Below, piece after piece: positions 29,561 to 40,800 of a DNA stretch of 64,000 nucleotides; positions within the stretch are counted from its first letter, which is position 1, and each line of letters starts with the position of its first letter. The notes under the pieces are model-generated. The model saw only the letters and a list, made by a program, of their open reading frames with translations, was not told the DNA's origin and did no database searches. A program made the position numbers and the translations under genes. The stretch covers positions 52,168,761-52,232,760 of the forward strand of contig OZ024869.1 in NCBI GenBank assembly GCA_964017185.1, written 5' to 3'. Source of the DNA: Rugalucina vietnamica (lineage: Eukaryota; Mollusca; Bivalvia; Lucinida; Lucinidae).

Positions 29561-30308
29561 GACGCTTCTGAAGTGCTAGTAAATATGCGATTTACAGGGA
29601 ATTAAGGTCTGTGAATCTAGTACTTTTAAAAGTGGTATCATCTTGGTTAACTCCTGACAGTATGTCGACTCATTTAGACCAACAATATTTCACTGAAGTA
29701 CCTCTTTCTCTATACATTTCATTGCTGTGCATTAAGAAAGAGATAGCAGGGCGTGGGCGTGTTATAGCTAAACAGGTACATGTATACCAGGTGTATATGC
29801 AATAGTTTTTTTTTTATCAGTTTACATGGTGTAGGAACATTGTAACAACAGAATGCATTTAGATTTCATATGTAGCTAATTTGAATGGGGTATGCGTGCA
29901 TTCATTCATTCCAGACTTGCACATAAATTGTGCCATTTTATGTTTGCGAAAATCATACAATCTTTGAGACATCCATGTGAAAATGCTTTTGCATATACAT
30001 GTACTGAAATTAAAGTACAGATCAGTTGTGTGGTAGTCGCCAATGGCATGGACATATTTTGTTTCCTCTGTGCTTTTTAAAACCTGATTCGTGAAGTATT
30101 TTATCATATTCTTTGGCTACATAACTTGGGTTTATGGTCTACCTGTTTGGAAGCTAATGCCATATTTTCTCATGACTTTGCTCAGTACTTGTCATTTTTA
30201 GCAATGATATACAAGTAACTCCCAAAATAATTTATGAAAATAACGTCTCTTATTAAGCATCAAACTTTTGAGATGAGCTTTAGGGAGTCTAAGACCCATG
30301 TTTAAAAA
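29561..30308. other. Intergenic, little recognised
   Basis: Positions 29940-30190 (tacatgtactgaaattaaagtacagatcagttg .. ctacctgtttggaagc .. ttttctcatgactttgctca) look like a very diverged family H copy. I see nothing else. Confidence 0.35.
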
Positions 30309-30480
30309 TCACAACACTGTTGGAACTTTTACGCGGTTAACCGGGGATGGAGAGTTAGTGAATAGCAGATCAAGGGTCTTGTCATTACGGGTGTGAACAT
30401 TCACAACTTGGAATAGGCGGTGGTCTTGAGCAATTTCCAAAAGTTGACACTGTACTGGCCTTTGCGGTACCCCCTCGGGT
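30309..30480 (-). pseudogene. LINE endonuclease-domain end, inverted relative to the following RT
   Basis: On the minus strand the frame reads QCQLLEIAQDHRLFQVV then HTRNDKTLDLLFTNSPSPVN, the characteristic last part of the apurinic-type endonuclease of CR1/Jockey-like LINEs. It sits head-on against the plus-strand RT that begins within ~30 bases. Confidence 0.7.
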
Positions 30481-30487
30481 ACCTGCA

Positions 30488-32845
30488 TGGTGCTCCACTC
30501 AATACAATGAGTCGTTTGCTCAGGGAAATGTGCCAGATGATTGGCGACAGGCAAATGTAGCCCCGGTATTTAAAAAAGGTGAGAAATATGACCCAGCAAA
30601 TTATAGACCGGTGTCGCTAACTTGCATCTGTTGCAAGACTCTTGAGCATATAATAGTCAGCAACATTAACAAGCATCTTTCCCTCGAAAATATTCTTGCT
30701 GACTGCCAGCATGGCTTCCTGCGAAACCCAGCTGGTTCAGTTCTTTCATTACATGGTTAGTAACCTGGACCGAGCTCAGAACTGGGGTCACAGACAAACA
30801 GATGATATCATTATGGATTTCGCAAAGGCCTTTGACAAGGTGCCACACAGGAGACTACTCTACAAACTGCACTACTACGGGATTAGAGGATCTACTCACC
30901 AGTGGATCGCTTCGTGGCTTTCTGAGCGCTTTCAAAAAGTGGTGTTAGATGGTCAAGCCTCAGATCCAGTCCCTGTCCCATCTGGTGTCCCATCTGGTGT
31001 CCCTCAAGGATCGGTCCTTTTCTTGATCTTTATAAATGATCTTCCAGACAATATCAGAGCGTCTGTTCGCCTCTTTGCTGATGACTGTGTTTTGTATAGA
31101 AATATTAAAACCCTCACAGATTGTCAGATATTACAGGATGACCTGAATAGCCTAGGACAATGGGAGGCCGATTGGCAAATGAAATTCAATGTTGCCAAAT
31201 GTCATTCAATGAGGGTGACTCGGCACCTCCCTAGCAATCAAATACACTTTAACTACTCGCTGCATCAACAAACATTGGAACAGATTGAGTCCGCCAAATA
31301 CCTTGGAATTACTATTACTGACAACTTGGAATGGGGTCAAAATGTTTCTGAAATTTCTTCTAAAGCAACTAAGACTTTGGGTTTTCTTCGGCGAAATTTG
31401 GCACTTGCACCTCAGCATACGAAGGAAGTTGCATACCAAACATTGGTTCGCCCTCAAATATCAGCTCGAGTATGCAGCTCCTATTTGGCATCCCTATAAT
31501 GAAACTGAGACGAAAAAGGTGAAGACAGTGCATAAGACAGCAGCTAGGTGGGTCTGCAGGCGATGGCATAATACCAGTAGCGTCGATGACATACTTAAGG
31601 ATGTTCGCTGCCAATGAAAAAGTATTCAAACTTTTTTCTAACCACTCTTTTTTGATTCCAAAATACAACACAAGACATTTGAAAACAAAATAAATATAGG
31701 GTAGTGTGCATTTTATCAAGCTACAGGCGTCTGAATGAGACCTCTGAGCACCATGTTTTAAATTTGGTAGAATTAATTTAATTTTTAATTCTTTGAAACA
31801 TACCTGTCTTGAACAAACATGCACCTAGAATGCTTTCAAAAGTCATAATATTTACGTAACGCAGACTATTTTGGACCAAAACCATAGAAAAATTAGCAAC
31901 TTGGAGTGGATGACAAAATTTTACGATTCCTTTTTCAACCCTACCCCCATACTTGAAAAGTTGGAAAAAATCAATATTTTGGAATGTGCCAAATTCATAT
32001 TAATAAAATTTTGTTGATTCAAACTTTTTCTTGTATTTTCACACAACATAGAACTTGGTAATATTGTTCAAATAAAAGAAAGAAATATATAGGGTAGTGA
32101 GCATATAAGAGAGAACCAACAACTTGAAAATCGCCATTTTCAGCCTTTCTTCGGCTGTTTTGTTTCTAAAAGCCAATTTCATAAAACCACCTAAAATTTT
32201 AAAACCAGCACACTAAAGACAAAAAGACTGACTTAGAAGACCATGTACACATATACTGCCGCTAAAATAAACATCGAACTAGCGCAATTAATTTTAAAAT
32301 GTGTAATATTCAAGTTTAATCTACCCTACCCCCTAAATTTTACTGACAACTAAAATTTTCTGAAAAGTTGCAGAAAATGGGGTGAAAAAATGAAGTTTCT
32401 TAGATTGACAATTTTCATGGCTCATTCAATGCATATCATCAATATGTATTCAAATATAAAATATTAGGAAAATATCTGCAACCGTTTACGAGATATTCAA
32501 GAAAAGAAAAACCGGAAGGTCCGAAATGTCAAATGTTAGCAGCGAACATCCTTAATGATCTCGACTGGCCATCCCTGGAGGACCGCAGGCTAAAGTCTTC
32601 CTTAACTTTCTTTTACATGATTCACTCCGGTACAGATGACTCTTGACAAAGATAAATATCTGACCCCGGCACCCACATTAAGATCTACCAGGGTATCTCA
32701 TGATTCACAGTACACAAGATACATGTCCTATAGCGATGCCCTGAAGAATTCATTCTTCCCAAGGACTATTCCATTGTGGAATAGTCTTCCTTCTTCAGTG
32801 GTCGCATCTAAGACCACGGAAGAATTCAAGGCTCTTATTTAGAAC
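30488..32845 (+). pseudogene. CR1/Jockey-like LINE reverse transcriptase, frameshifted and split by an insertion
   Basis: The plus strand encodes VPDDWRQANVAPVFKKGEKY, YRPVSLTCICCKTLEHI (frame 1), then IIMDFAKAFDKVPHRRLLYK, PSGVPQGSV, catalytic FADD (LFADDCVLYR) and SAKYLGITITDNLEW (frame 2, from ~30700), then LEYAAPIWHPYNETETKKV (frame 3, from ~31455). A 12-base duplication repeats PSGV before PQGS. At 31598 a TTAA-flanked element interrupts the frame. Coding resumes at 32556 with LDWPSLEDRRLKSSLTFFYM and, after another shift, ends NSFFPRTIPLWNSLPSSVVA..ALI and a stop at 32840. It is recent enough to read but inactive. Confidence 0.85.
31599..32551. mobile_element. 953-bp non-autonomous DNA element with TTAA target duplication
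   Basis: TTAA occurs at 31595-31598 and 32552-32555. The element ends are GGATGTTCGCTGC and GCAGCGAACATCC, extending as GCCAATG/CAAATGTTAGC with mismatches. Removing the element and one TTAA rejoins the LINE frame. TTAA duplications are typical of piggyBac and Kolobok-type transposases. There is no internal transposase ORF. Confidence 0.85.
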
Positions 32846-34328
32846 CAAGGGTCCAGAGGTATACGTTTTAGTATACCTCTGTCTAGCTTCTTGTAAATAG
32901 TTTTAATGGCCCATCCCGAATGTTTCCCCCATTTTGCTAAATTCAAAATTTAGACACCCACCCCACACCTGAGGTGATGATCAGAAATTGATCGACTCTG
33001 AAGAAAGGAAGAATACAGACATGCAAGAAAAATGAATCTATTCCAATTTATATTTTCAAATTTTTTACCCCTGCCTCCCCTTCGCTAGTATTTATACAGT
33101 ATGTGGAGGAATGCTTCGCACATTATAACATTAATCCGTTCTTAAGACATCCTAGTAGTAGAAATTGCTTCAAAAGGGAGTTTTGGGCTTTCGAAAACAA
33201 GGCATATTTTACAGGAAATGGTCAATAACCCTTATAAACTTAAATCATCGACTTTTCTTATAGAACATCATCTGGAAACAAAATCTAATATATCTATGAA
33301 CAGTGGGCGAAGTGCGGATGAGCAGGACTTAATTTTTCACAGTGAACTTCGTGTTTGAAAATGTGATGTGTAAAGTGAAACATTTTTCCCGGTTAGTATA
33401 CGTTTGGCACTGAGGCTGTGTGACACATTCGGAATGCTTCTGTGTATAATGCATGGAGATTGTAAACTACAGCTGAAGGCCTGAGTCTATGTTTGGATAA
33501 TACTAGTCTTTGTATCGACTATTCTGTTCATCAGTCTTTTTAGTACTATTTTAAACTGTCTATTTTCTTGGAGGTCCGCACAGCCATTTACTACTAAAAC
33601 ATTCAGTTCAGAAAGGCACTAGCAAAACTGACTGAACAGAACCAAAAATACAAGTCTTTTGAACTGGGTCGATTGGACCGAGTTGTCGTAATCCGAGATT
33701 TGCCTGGGCCGAGTTATCCAGGGTCGAGTGGTCCGAGTTGTCTTGAACCCCGTACGAGCTGTGCATGGGTTTTCATACCCAACGCTTGTCATTGTCGTAA
33801 ATTGTTTAGCCTCACTTACGTTTATCAACTCGTGCAAGAAAAGATTTTTGTGGATTTTTCCCAGTTTGACAACGGAATATCTAAGTTGTACGAAAGTTTA
33901 CACAATTTTTCGTTTGTGCATGAGCGAAAATGAATTCAGCATTTTACTGAACCATAGGGTGTCTTTTGAAGTACAGCCCTTTTAATGACCATTTTCTGTT
34001 TTTCTCCACCCATGCAAACTAAGGCAAAGGAAACAGTCCTTTGTTCTCTGACGAGTCTGAGCGATATCAAACAGAAACCATACTCTCAATGGTATGGTAT
34101 GACAAGTCAAAGACCGATCTCAGTCTGGTCTGACTAAAGTGCGATCATCCGAAGGGGATAATCATCTGTAACCACTGCCCCTCCTCCCCCCCCCCCCCCC
34201 CACATGTGAAAGGGTTGTGAATAGCAGGGCTAAAGTGCAGTGCATTCTATCTTTTATCTGTCCCCAGTTCTTCTAACTTTACTATCTCAGTCAAGAGTGA
34301 CTGCGATGACATACAATGTAGTTGTAGG
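32846..34328. other. Intergenic, no gene recognised
   Basis: Around 33665-33750 short repeats of the type ggtcgaktggwccgagttgtc recur three to four times. A C run lies near 34187-34201. I see no coding signal. Confidence 0.4.
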
Positions 34329-36003
34329 CATACATGTGATATCTCCCGATCTCGTCGGGTTTTCCCGATTTTGGGCTTCCCAACCCGATTGTCCCCCGAC
34401 GAGCCCAGTAGGGCCCAAATCTCCCGATTTCAGTATTTGCCTATCCCAATTTTTCGGCAATGTTCCATTTTTAATTTTGCGGTAATATACGGTACGTGTT
34501 GATGATCATTGATCCGATAAATACCTCGGAGTAATTTAGGAGACAATGCAGAATAGATGACATGTCACTTTATTGGGTAATTGGCGAAGTGAGAAGGGAT
34601 TAATGATGCGACAAATTGTCAGTCTTACAGGTACAGTGTATAATGTAAACCGCTAATTTGATCAGAGTTAATCTTTACAAAGATTAATGCGTCTTTAATT
34701 TGAAGGGCTTGGATTAAACATTGCCGATAATCTTAATAGGACAATTAATTATGATTGTCCTTTAAAGATTATCGGGCATTCTGAACACGTGGGACCGATT
34801 TATCTTTCATTTTTGTGCATTTTTATCGGTCCGAGTAAAAACATTTTTTCCGATTTTTTCCCTGAAAAAAGTTTACCATTTTTTTTTCTTCGATCGTTCC
34901 TTATATTCACAAGTTTCAGAGGACGCAATATACCACTACTACACACATGTCAACATGATAAGTGCCCCTGTTAATTGCCTAGTTATCAAAACAATTTTCG
35001 CGGAAAAGTGTGAAAGTTACTGAAACGTGAGGACTGGTAACCTTGCGTTTTAATGCGTTGCGTAAACATCGCAGTAATTTATGCAACACATGCTGATTGG
35101 CCCATTCTAACTAACGCGTGGGCGGAGCTTCTCAGTAATCTACCGAAGCCGCTTTAACATTGTGCAATTTGCTGTAATAATGTCCGTCTGACGTTTCAAC
35201 ACTGCGTAACAATTTTTTGATATTTAATATTAAACTTCAGACAAATAGTGACCAGCGATAATTGAGTGGCGGTGCGACATCAAATGATTAAGTTTAAAAC
35301 AAACGCCATATAGTTCCGAAAGATCAGATTTAACGGGTATTTCATACACATGAAAATGCCGCTTGAGTCGAGCGTAGCGTTAGGCAAAAAGTCGGGTAAA
35401 TTTTCCGACCTACAAACTATGGGAACGAAACGGTTATAATAAGGGGGAGCAACTGCGTTATCGAACCAGAAAAATGCGGGGTACCAGCTAATAAAGTAAA
35501 CATTGGAATTACAAAAACTTGAAACACAAATTTCTGTGGAAAATGGAAAGAAATTAGTACGTTTTTCTGCATTTTTCTTTGTCTGTTTTATTTCAATACA
35601 TTGAAATCGTTAAATTTTCTCGAATTGACGCTGATACAATGGACATAATGTATAAAATAATAAATGTCATTAGTTTTCGCGACTTCTTAGATACGCTTTT
35701 CACATGCATGTTGCATGTCCATGATGACGTCATCACTTAGCTAGACCGATTTGGGAATTAAAATTTCCCCAGCTGTGATTATATTTAATTATGGAATTAT
35801 TAATTTGCTATAAAATTACCACCCATTAGCAAATTCATTGAAGATATAAGGGATTATAAGGCAAATATAATGCATCTTTTGCAAAAAAAATGGTCAAAAA
35901 TCTTCGCTTTTTCACCGCGCTAAAATCTCCCTATTTGAGACCCAATCTCCCTATTTCAAAACACAAATCTCCCTATTTGGGCCAAAGAAGATATCACATG
36001 TAT
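34329..36003. mobile_element. DNA transposon-like element with CATACATGTGATATCT termini
   Basis: CATACATGTGATATCT at 34329 is mirrored by AGATATCACATGTATGG at 35988-36004. Both ends carry clusters of an ATCTCCC(G/T)AT(C/T)T motif: several copies at 34337-34450 and 35925-35985. The ~1.5-kb interior has no long ORF. Confidence 0.6.
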
Positions 36004-36327
36004 GGACTTGTAGGACAGTTTTTAGTGAAATGACAGGGCTTTGACATTAGGATCCTTATCCCATAGAGATTTTATCCTGAAGAGCAAAGTATTGACCTCC
36101 AGTTTGTCCCCTGGGAGTGGGGCTTAAAGCAGGGAACTGGAAGCTGAAAAGTCATAATCCCTTCCCTGTAGGTTGGGGGGTGCGGGGAGTTGGGCCAGAG
36201 GTTACAAACGACTGGTGCTTAAATCGAACATGTACTTTCACCATCTTCTATTTCTTGACCCTCCCTTCTCTGTCTTCACGAAATCTTTTTTTTCAGCTGC
36301 AGGACAGCTGTCTGGCAGACGACACTG
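36004..36327. other. Intergenic, nothing firm
   Basis: There is no coding or repeat family that I can support. It ends at the foldback element. Confidence 0.4.
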
Positions 36328-37031
36328 GCTATCCGCACGACGGTCGTGCTGATAACGCGCTTATCGGCACGACCGTCGTGCGGATAAGCGGCGTTATCCG
36401 CACGACAGGGAAATTGACATCCAAATATTAAAAATGTTCAGAAGTGGATACATTTTAAGTTGATAAATATTACACACTTGCTTCAAAACTGACACATAAT
36501 ATTACACATGCAGGAATTTTTCACTTTTTAATAAACAAAATTGTTATTTTGCTGAAATTGGCTTGCCTGTGAATTTGCCTGTAAAAATCAGTCATGCATA
36601 TGCGTAAATGAGAAAGTAATCAGTAACCTGATAATATCCAAAAGAATAAAGAGCCTTTGATTTTAACAATGGAGTATGAAATCATTTCAGTGATGTAATC
36701 TTAATCACAGTAGATTTCTAACAGCGGAGAATCAAATCAAACCGTTGCATTTTTTTAATTGTGTTAGCTGGATTAATCAAATCAAACTTCGTTTTCCTAT
36801 TCATAATTAACAATAATGGTAATTTCGAGTGTATTTCAATAGCTACCGGTATACACATAATTAATTTATTTAATGACAAATTAATAATTGAATACATACG
36901 TAAGCTTGTTAGAAAATTTTACACTCCCGTATTGGCTATCCGCACGACGGTCGGGCCGATAACGCCTCTTATCGGCACGACCGTCGTGCGGATAACGCCG
37001 CTTATCGGCACGACCGTCGTGCGGATAGCCT
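36328..37031. mobile_element. Foldback element whose ends are clusters of nested palindromes
   Basis: The left end GGCTATCCGCACGACGGTCG is mirrored by CGACCGTCGTGCGGATAGCC at the right. Each end is built of repeated ~33-base units TTATCSGCACGACCGTCGTG with CGGATAACGCC, themselves palindromes: two and a half units at 36328-36410, three at 36933-37031. The ~520-bp interior is AT-rich and non-coding. Short 'ORFs' with repeating LIGTTVVRI reflect these units. Confidence 0.65.
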
Positions 37032-37228
37032 CAGCCCTGGCAGACGGCAAGTTTTTTGCTGGACAAAACCCAATTTTGTAGGACAGTTCTATACGTAATC
37101 ATTGTAATTGTGGTAATTTTTGCCGGGCAATTTTCTGACAGAATGAAATATTTTGTCAGTCAGAATGGAATTTTGCTGGTTTTGACAGTCAGACTGGCAT
37201 TTTTATGAACACTGTCTTCTGAGACAAA

Positions 37229-37456
37229 TGAGCCACTGCATGAGAAAGCCAACACTTTGGAATTCTGACCAGGTCTGACCCAAACAGGGCCGTACAGTCA
37301 CAGAAGTTGGATTTAGAAAGAAGAGTAATTGTACTATCTGTGTAGCGAAAACAAAGGCACTGATCAGCTTCGCAGTTACTGCGAAGCTGATTTTTAGCTG
37401 ATCTGCACCTTGGTTTTGGCCTATGCAGATTGTTTGTTTTCCCATGGGGCGGCTCA
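37229..37456 (-). repeat. Hairpin MITE family H, copy 8 (reverse)
   Basis: TGAGCC ... GGCTCA in reverse order, with cagcttcgcagttactgcgaagctg plus a local duplication (atttttagctgatct). It lies ~185 bases upstream of the first coding exon of the TARBP2-like gene. Confidence 0.75.
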
Positions 37457-37641
37457 AATCAAACTTTGTGTGGTATTGTCAATTGGTGTTTCACCAGTAA
37501 TTATTATACAGAAAACAAAATACAATATAATGATTTGATTCCCCTACCTACCCAAGACCAAAATGCTGGATACAAAAAGGACAAACATGCAATTTTATTT
37601 TTTTTTAATTTAGGCCTCATTTGTTTTCCTCTGTTCTGTAG

Positions 37642-37804
37642 ATGGCAGTACCACCAGGCAAGACCCCGATCAGCTACCTTCAGGAGCTGTGCACAAAGAG
37701 AGGAATCACTCCGCAGTATGACCTACTGGCAAACGAAGGAGCCGTCCACGAGCCAACATTTATCATGAAGGTTACTGTAGGAGAGATTGTGGCCACAGGC
37801 AAAG
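37642..37804 (+). CDS. TARBP2: TARBP2-like coding exon 1
   Basis: It encodes MAVPPGKTPISYLQEL through most of dsRBD1 (TFIMKVTVGEIVATGK), with a GTATGG donor. The ATG is the first codon after a CTGTAG acceptor. Confidence 0.88.
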
Positions 37805-40800
37805 GTATGGACTGAAACATAGTTTGACTGTATGCCAGCTGCCTCTGAGGATTCATTTAAGTCTTTGTGTAGAAAATTGAATTTCCTAGCTTTAAAGAAC
37901 ATTATGAAGGTTTTAATGCTGCTTAATTGAGTTGGCCATTAATGATTTTGTAAATATGAAAATCAATTTCTCTAGATATTAGATTTATAAATATAAAAGA
38001 CTGTAAACTGTTCCTGTTCGTCAGAAGGCTTCATTAGTTTGTGATGTGGTTTGTCTTATTTTGAAAATCAAAATTAAAACCCATACATATATTATACTGC
38101 TAAAAGTGTTATTCTATGTGAAGCAGGCTCGAGCAAGAAGAAGGCGAAGCACATGGCGGCTCAGGCTGCACTGAACCAGATTCTGGGCATCACTACAAAT
38201 GGCACGACCCCTGGGGCTGGAGATGCTTCTAATAATGTGTGAGTAGTGAAGTACTGTTTTTTGTTGTTGTTGTTGTTTTGTTTTTTTGTTGTTGTTTTTT
38301 TTTTTTGGGGGGGGGGGGTGGGGGGTTGGTTTAATACAATAATACAAAAGAATAAGAAGAAAAAAGCTTTGCTATTCTGTCAGATAAAGCATATCTTTAG
38401 AGAAGTAACAATGTACAAAATTGTTTATTCCTGCAAAAAAAAAAATCATTACAATTTTTTGTGAGATATTTATCACCACAGGAAAAATGCTTTCTAAAGG
38501 CTTATTTAGGAGTTCACAAAACACAGTGTCAAGCAATATTTGAGCCTCCTCATGAGAAAACCAACAATCTGCACATGCAAAAACAAAGACGCAGATCAGC
38601 TTCGCTGTAAACGCAAAGCTGATCAGCGCCTTTGTTTTCGCTACACAGATAGTACACTTCCAAATTGGGGATTTAAAAAAGAGAAACTGAGTATGCATTG
38701 GACATTGTTTTCAGCCCTGTCCCCAGCCAGACAGAGGAGGGTCCCGGGAACCCAGTGGGGGAACTGCAGGAGCTGACCCAGAAGAAGCTGATGAAGCCCC
38801 CAATCTACGACTTCACCAATGAGCAGGGGCCACCACATGCTAGGGAATTTATTTGCATTGTGAAACTGGGGAAAATCCAGCAAAAAGGTGAGTCTTGTGT
38901 CAAAAGTTCAAAATTAAAACTACAACAATTGACTGAATTGGACTTACGGTAAAAATAGAGAACGAGTTTTGGCAGTTTGGAATTTCAGACTTTGGGAAGA
39001 GGGATGATTGTACAATTAGCAGGTTATTGGTGTGGCATAAATGCCATTTGCTGTCTTAAGTAAGATGATTGATCAAATAGTTGAAGTACGGAATGAAGAT
39101 ATATTGTTTGTTTAATTATTGTTACAGGTGCTGGCAGGTCTAAGAAAGCAGCCAAGCGGGTCGCAGCCCAGGCCATGCTGGACCATATCAAGAGTCTGGT
39201 AGAGGAGAACAATGGGGAGGGAACCGTGTTGGAGGAGGATGAAGAGGAGGATATTCCCCTGGTAAGTCAAATTATCTTCGTTTGGGGTTAGATGGGGATT
39301 TGGGGCAAAGGGGGTCACAGCCCGGGTTATGCTGGACTGTATCAAGAGTCTGGTAGAGGAGAACCATGGCAAGGGAACTATGTTGTAGGAGGATGAAGAG
39401 GAGGATATTCCTCTGGTAGGTGAAATTCAAATCATCTCCCTTTAAGATGGAACCTGGGGGTGGTGAGGATTAGGGCCAAGAGGGTTGCTCTACAGTGGCA
39501 TACAGGCCATGGGGTTGCAGGAGTGATACAGTTCCTGATTTATATTCAGGAAATTCGGGCAGATTCAGGAATCAAGTTTGTCTTCTCAAACTCTCAAAGG
39601 GAGAGAATTGCAGAGTGGGGATTTGTCTAAAAGGTCTTAGCAACCCATCCTCCGCAGGCTTGATTTTATTGTTTTATGAATGTTATATGAAATCTCAATA
39701 CCATACGTGTAAATTAATGTTGTATAGAAATTTTAGATGCTGTTATCAAGACAACATTTCTAATGTGTTACAGTTAAATTTTCAGCCACCGACCTTTGAA
39801 AATCATAGTGATTATTTCTGATCTGAATGTGAATACTGTAGGCCTAGACCAAATGATTTGATGTGTGTATGTTGGCCTTGATAAATCAATGGTTAGAATG
39901 ATAGGTAGTTGGTCCATGCCCCAGGTATGCCATATGACAGGCATTAAAATGGTACAAGTGGCTACCTTGTTGGAGGCTGAACATTATAAGGCAAGCACTG
40001 TCATGGCTATCATACTGATGACATGTTCATCCTGGCTTAATACATGTGTAGGCAAACCGTGCATGTATATATATGCACCCAGGTGAGCTACCGGTAGTTT
40101 CAACTTCGGGCTTCTTTTCTTAACTAAGGTGTGTGTAAGTTGGCTGTTGTATGTGATCTTGGTTTTCCCTTCTTTCGACAGACTGTGGAGCCGAAGAACT
40201 CGTACACAGCGCTGAGGGAAGGGAAGGCCAAGGTCGCCATACTCAGCACCAAACAGAACAAAGAAATACAGGTAAAACATAGTTAAATAATCCATTTCCA
40301 TACTTGCCTAGGGATTGTGTTACTATAGGGTAACTTACATCTCAAATATGACCTCTGCCATAATCAAGAAAACCACAAGTCAATAGTAATTTTGTAATGG
40401 TAGTACAGAATTTAAATTTTCTTGCTAGAACACCAACAAAATGAAATATTTTATTTTCTCATTTCAGAAATTCTACCAGTCTGTTATCAAGAAGACAAGC
40501 AAGCCTCTGAAGAACCTTCATGCTCAGGCGCTGAACGCCCCAGCATCTAACTACTGTCAGATGCTACAGGAGATCGCCGAGGCTCAGAGGTTTGAAGTCC
40601 TCTACAATGATATCCCTGAACTGAACACTTATGGTAGGGCACATATGTACAGTCCCAGAATAAGGCTATAAGCTTAAAATTCCAGATTTAGGAAGAAGAG
40701 GAATTGTACTATCCGTGTAGCGAAAACAGAGGCGTTGATCACTGTGCTGTTACTGCACAGCTGATCTGCACCTTTGTTTTCACATAGGCAATAACTCGAT

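Noticed and set aside
36117-36431. 104-codon ORF ending in GTTVVRISGVIRTTGK
   Set aside because: Its end is encoded by the palindromic foldback units and its start has no protein-like signal.
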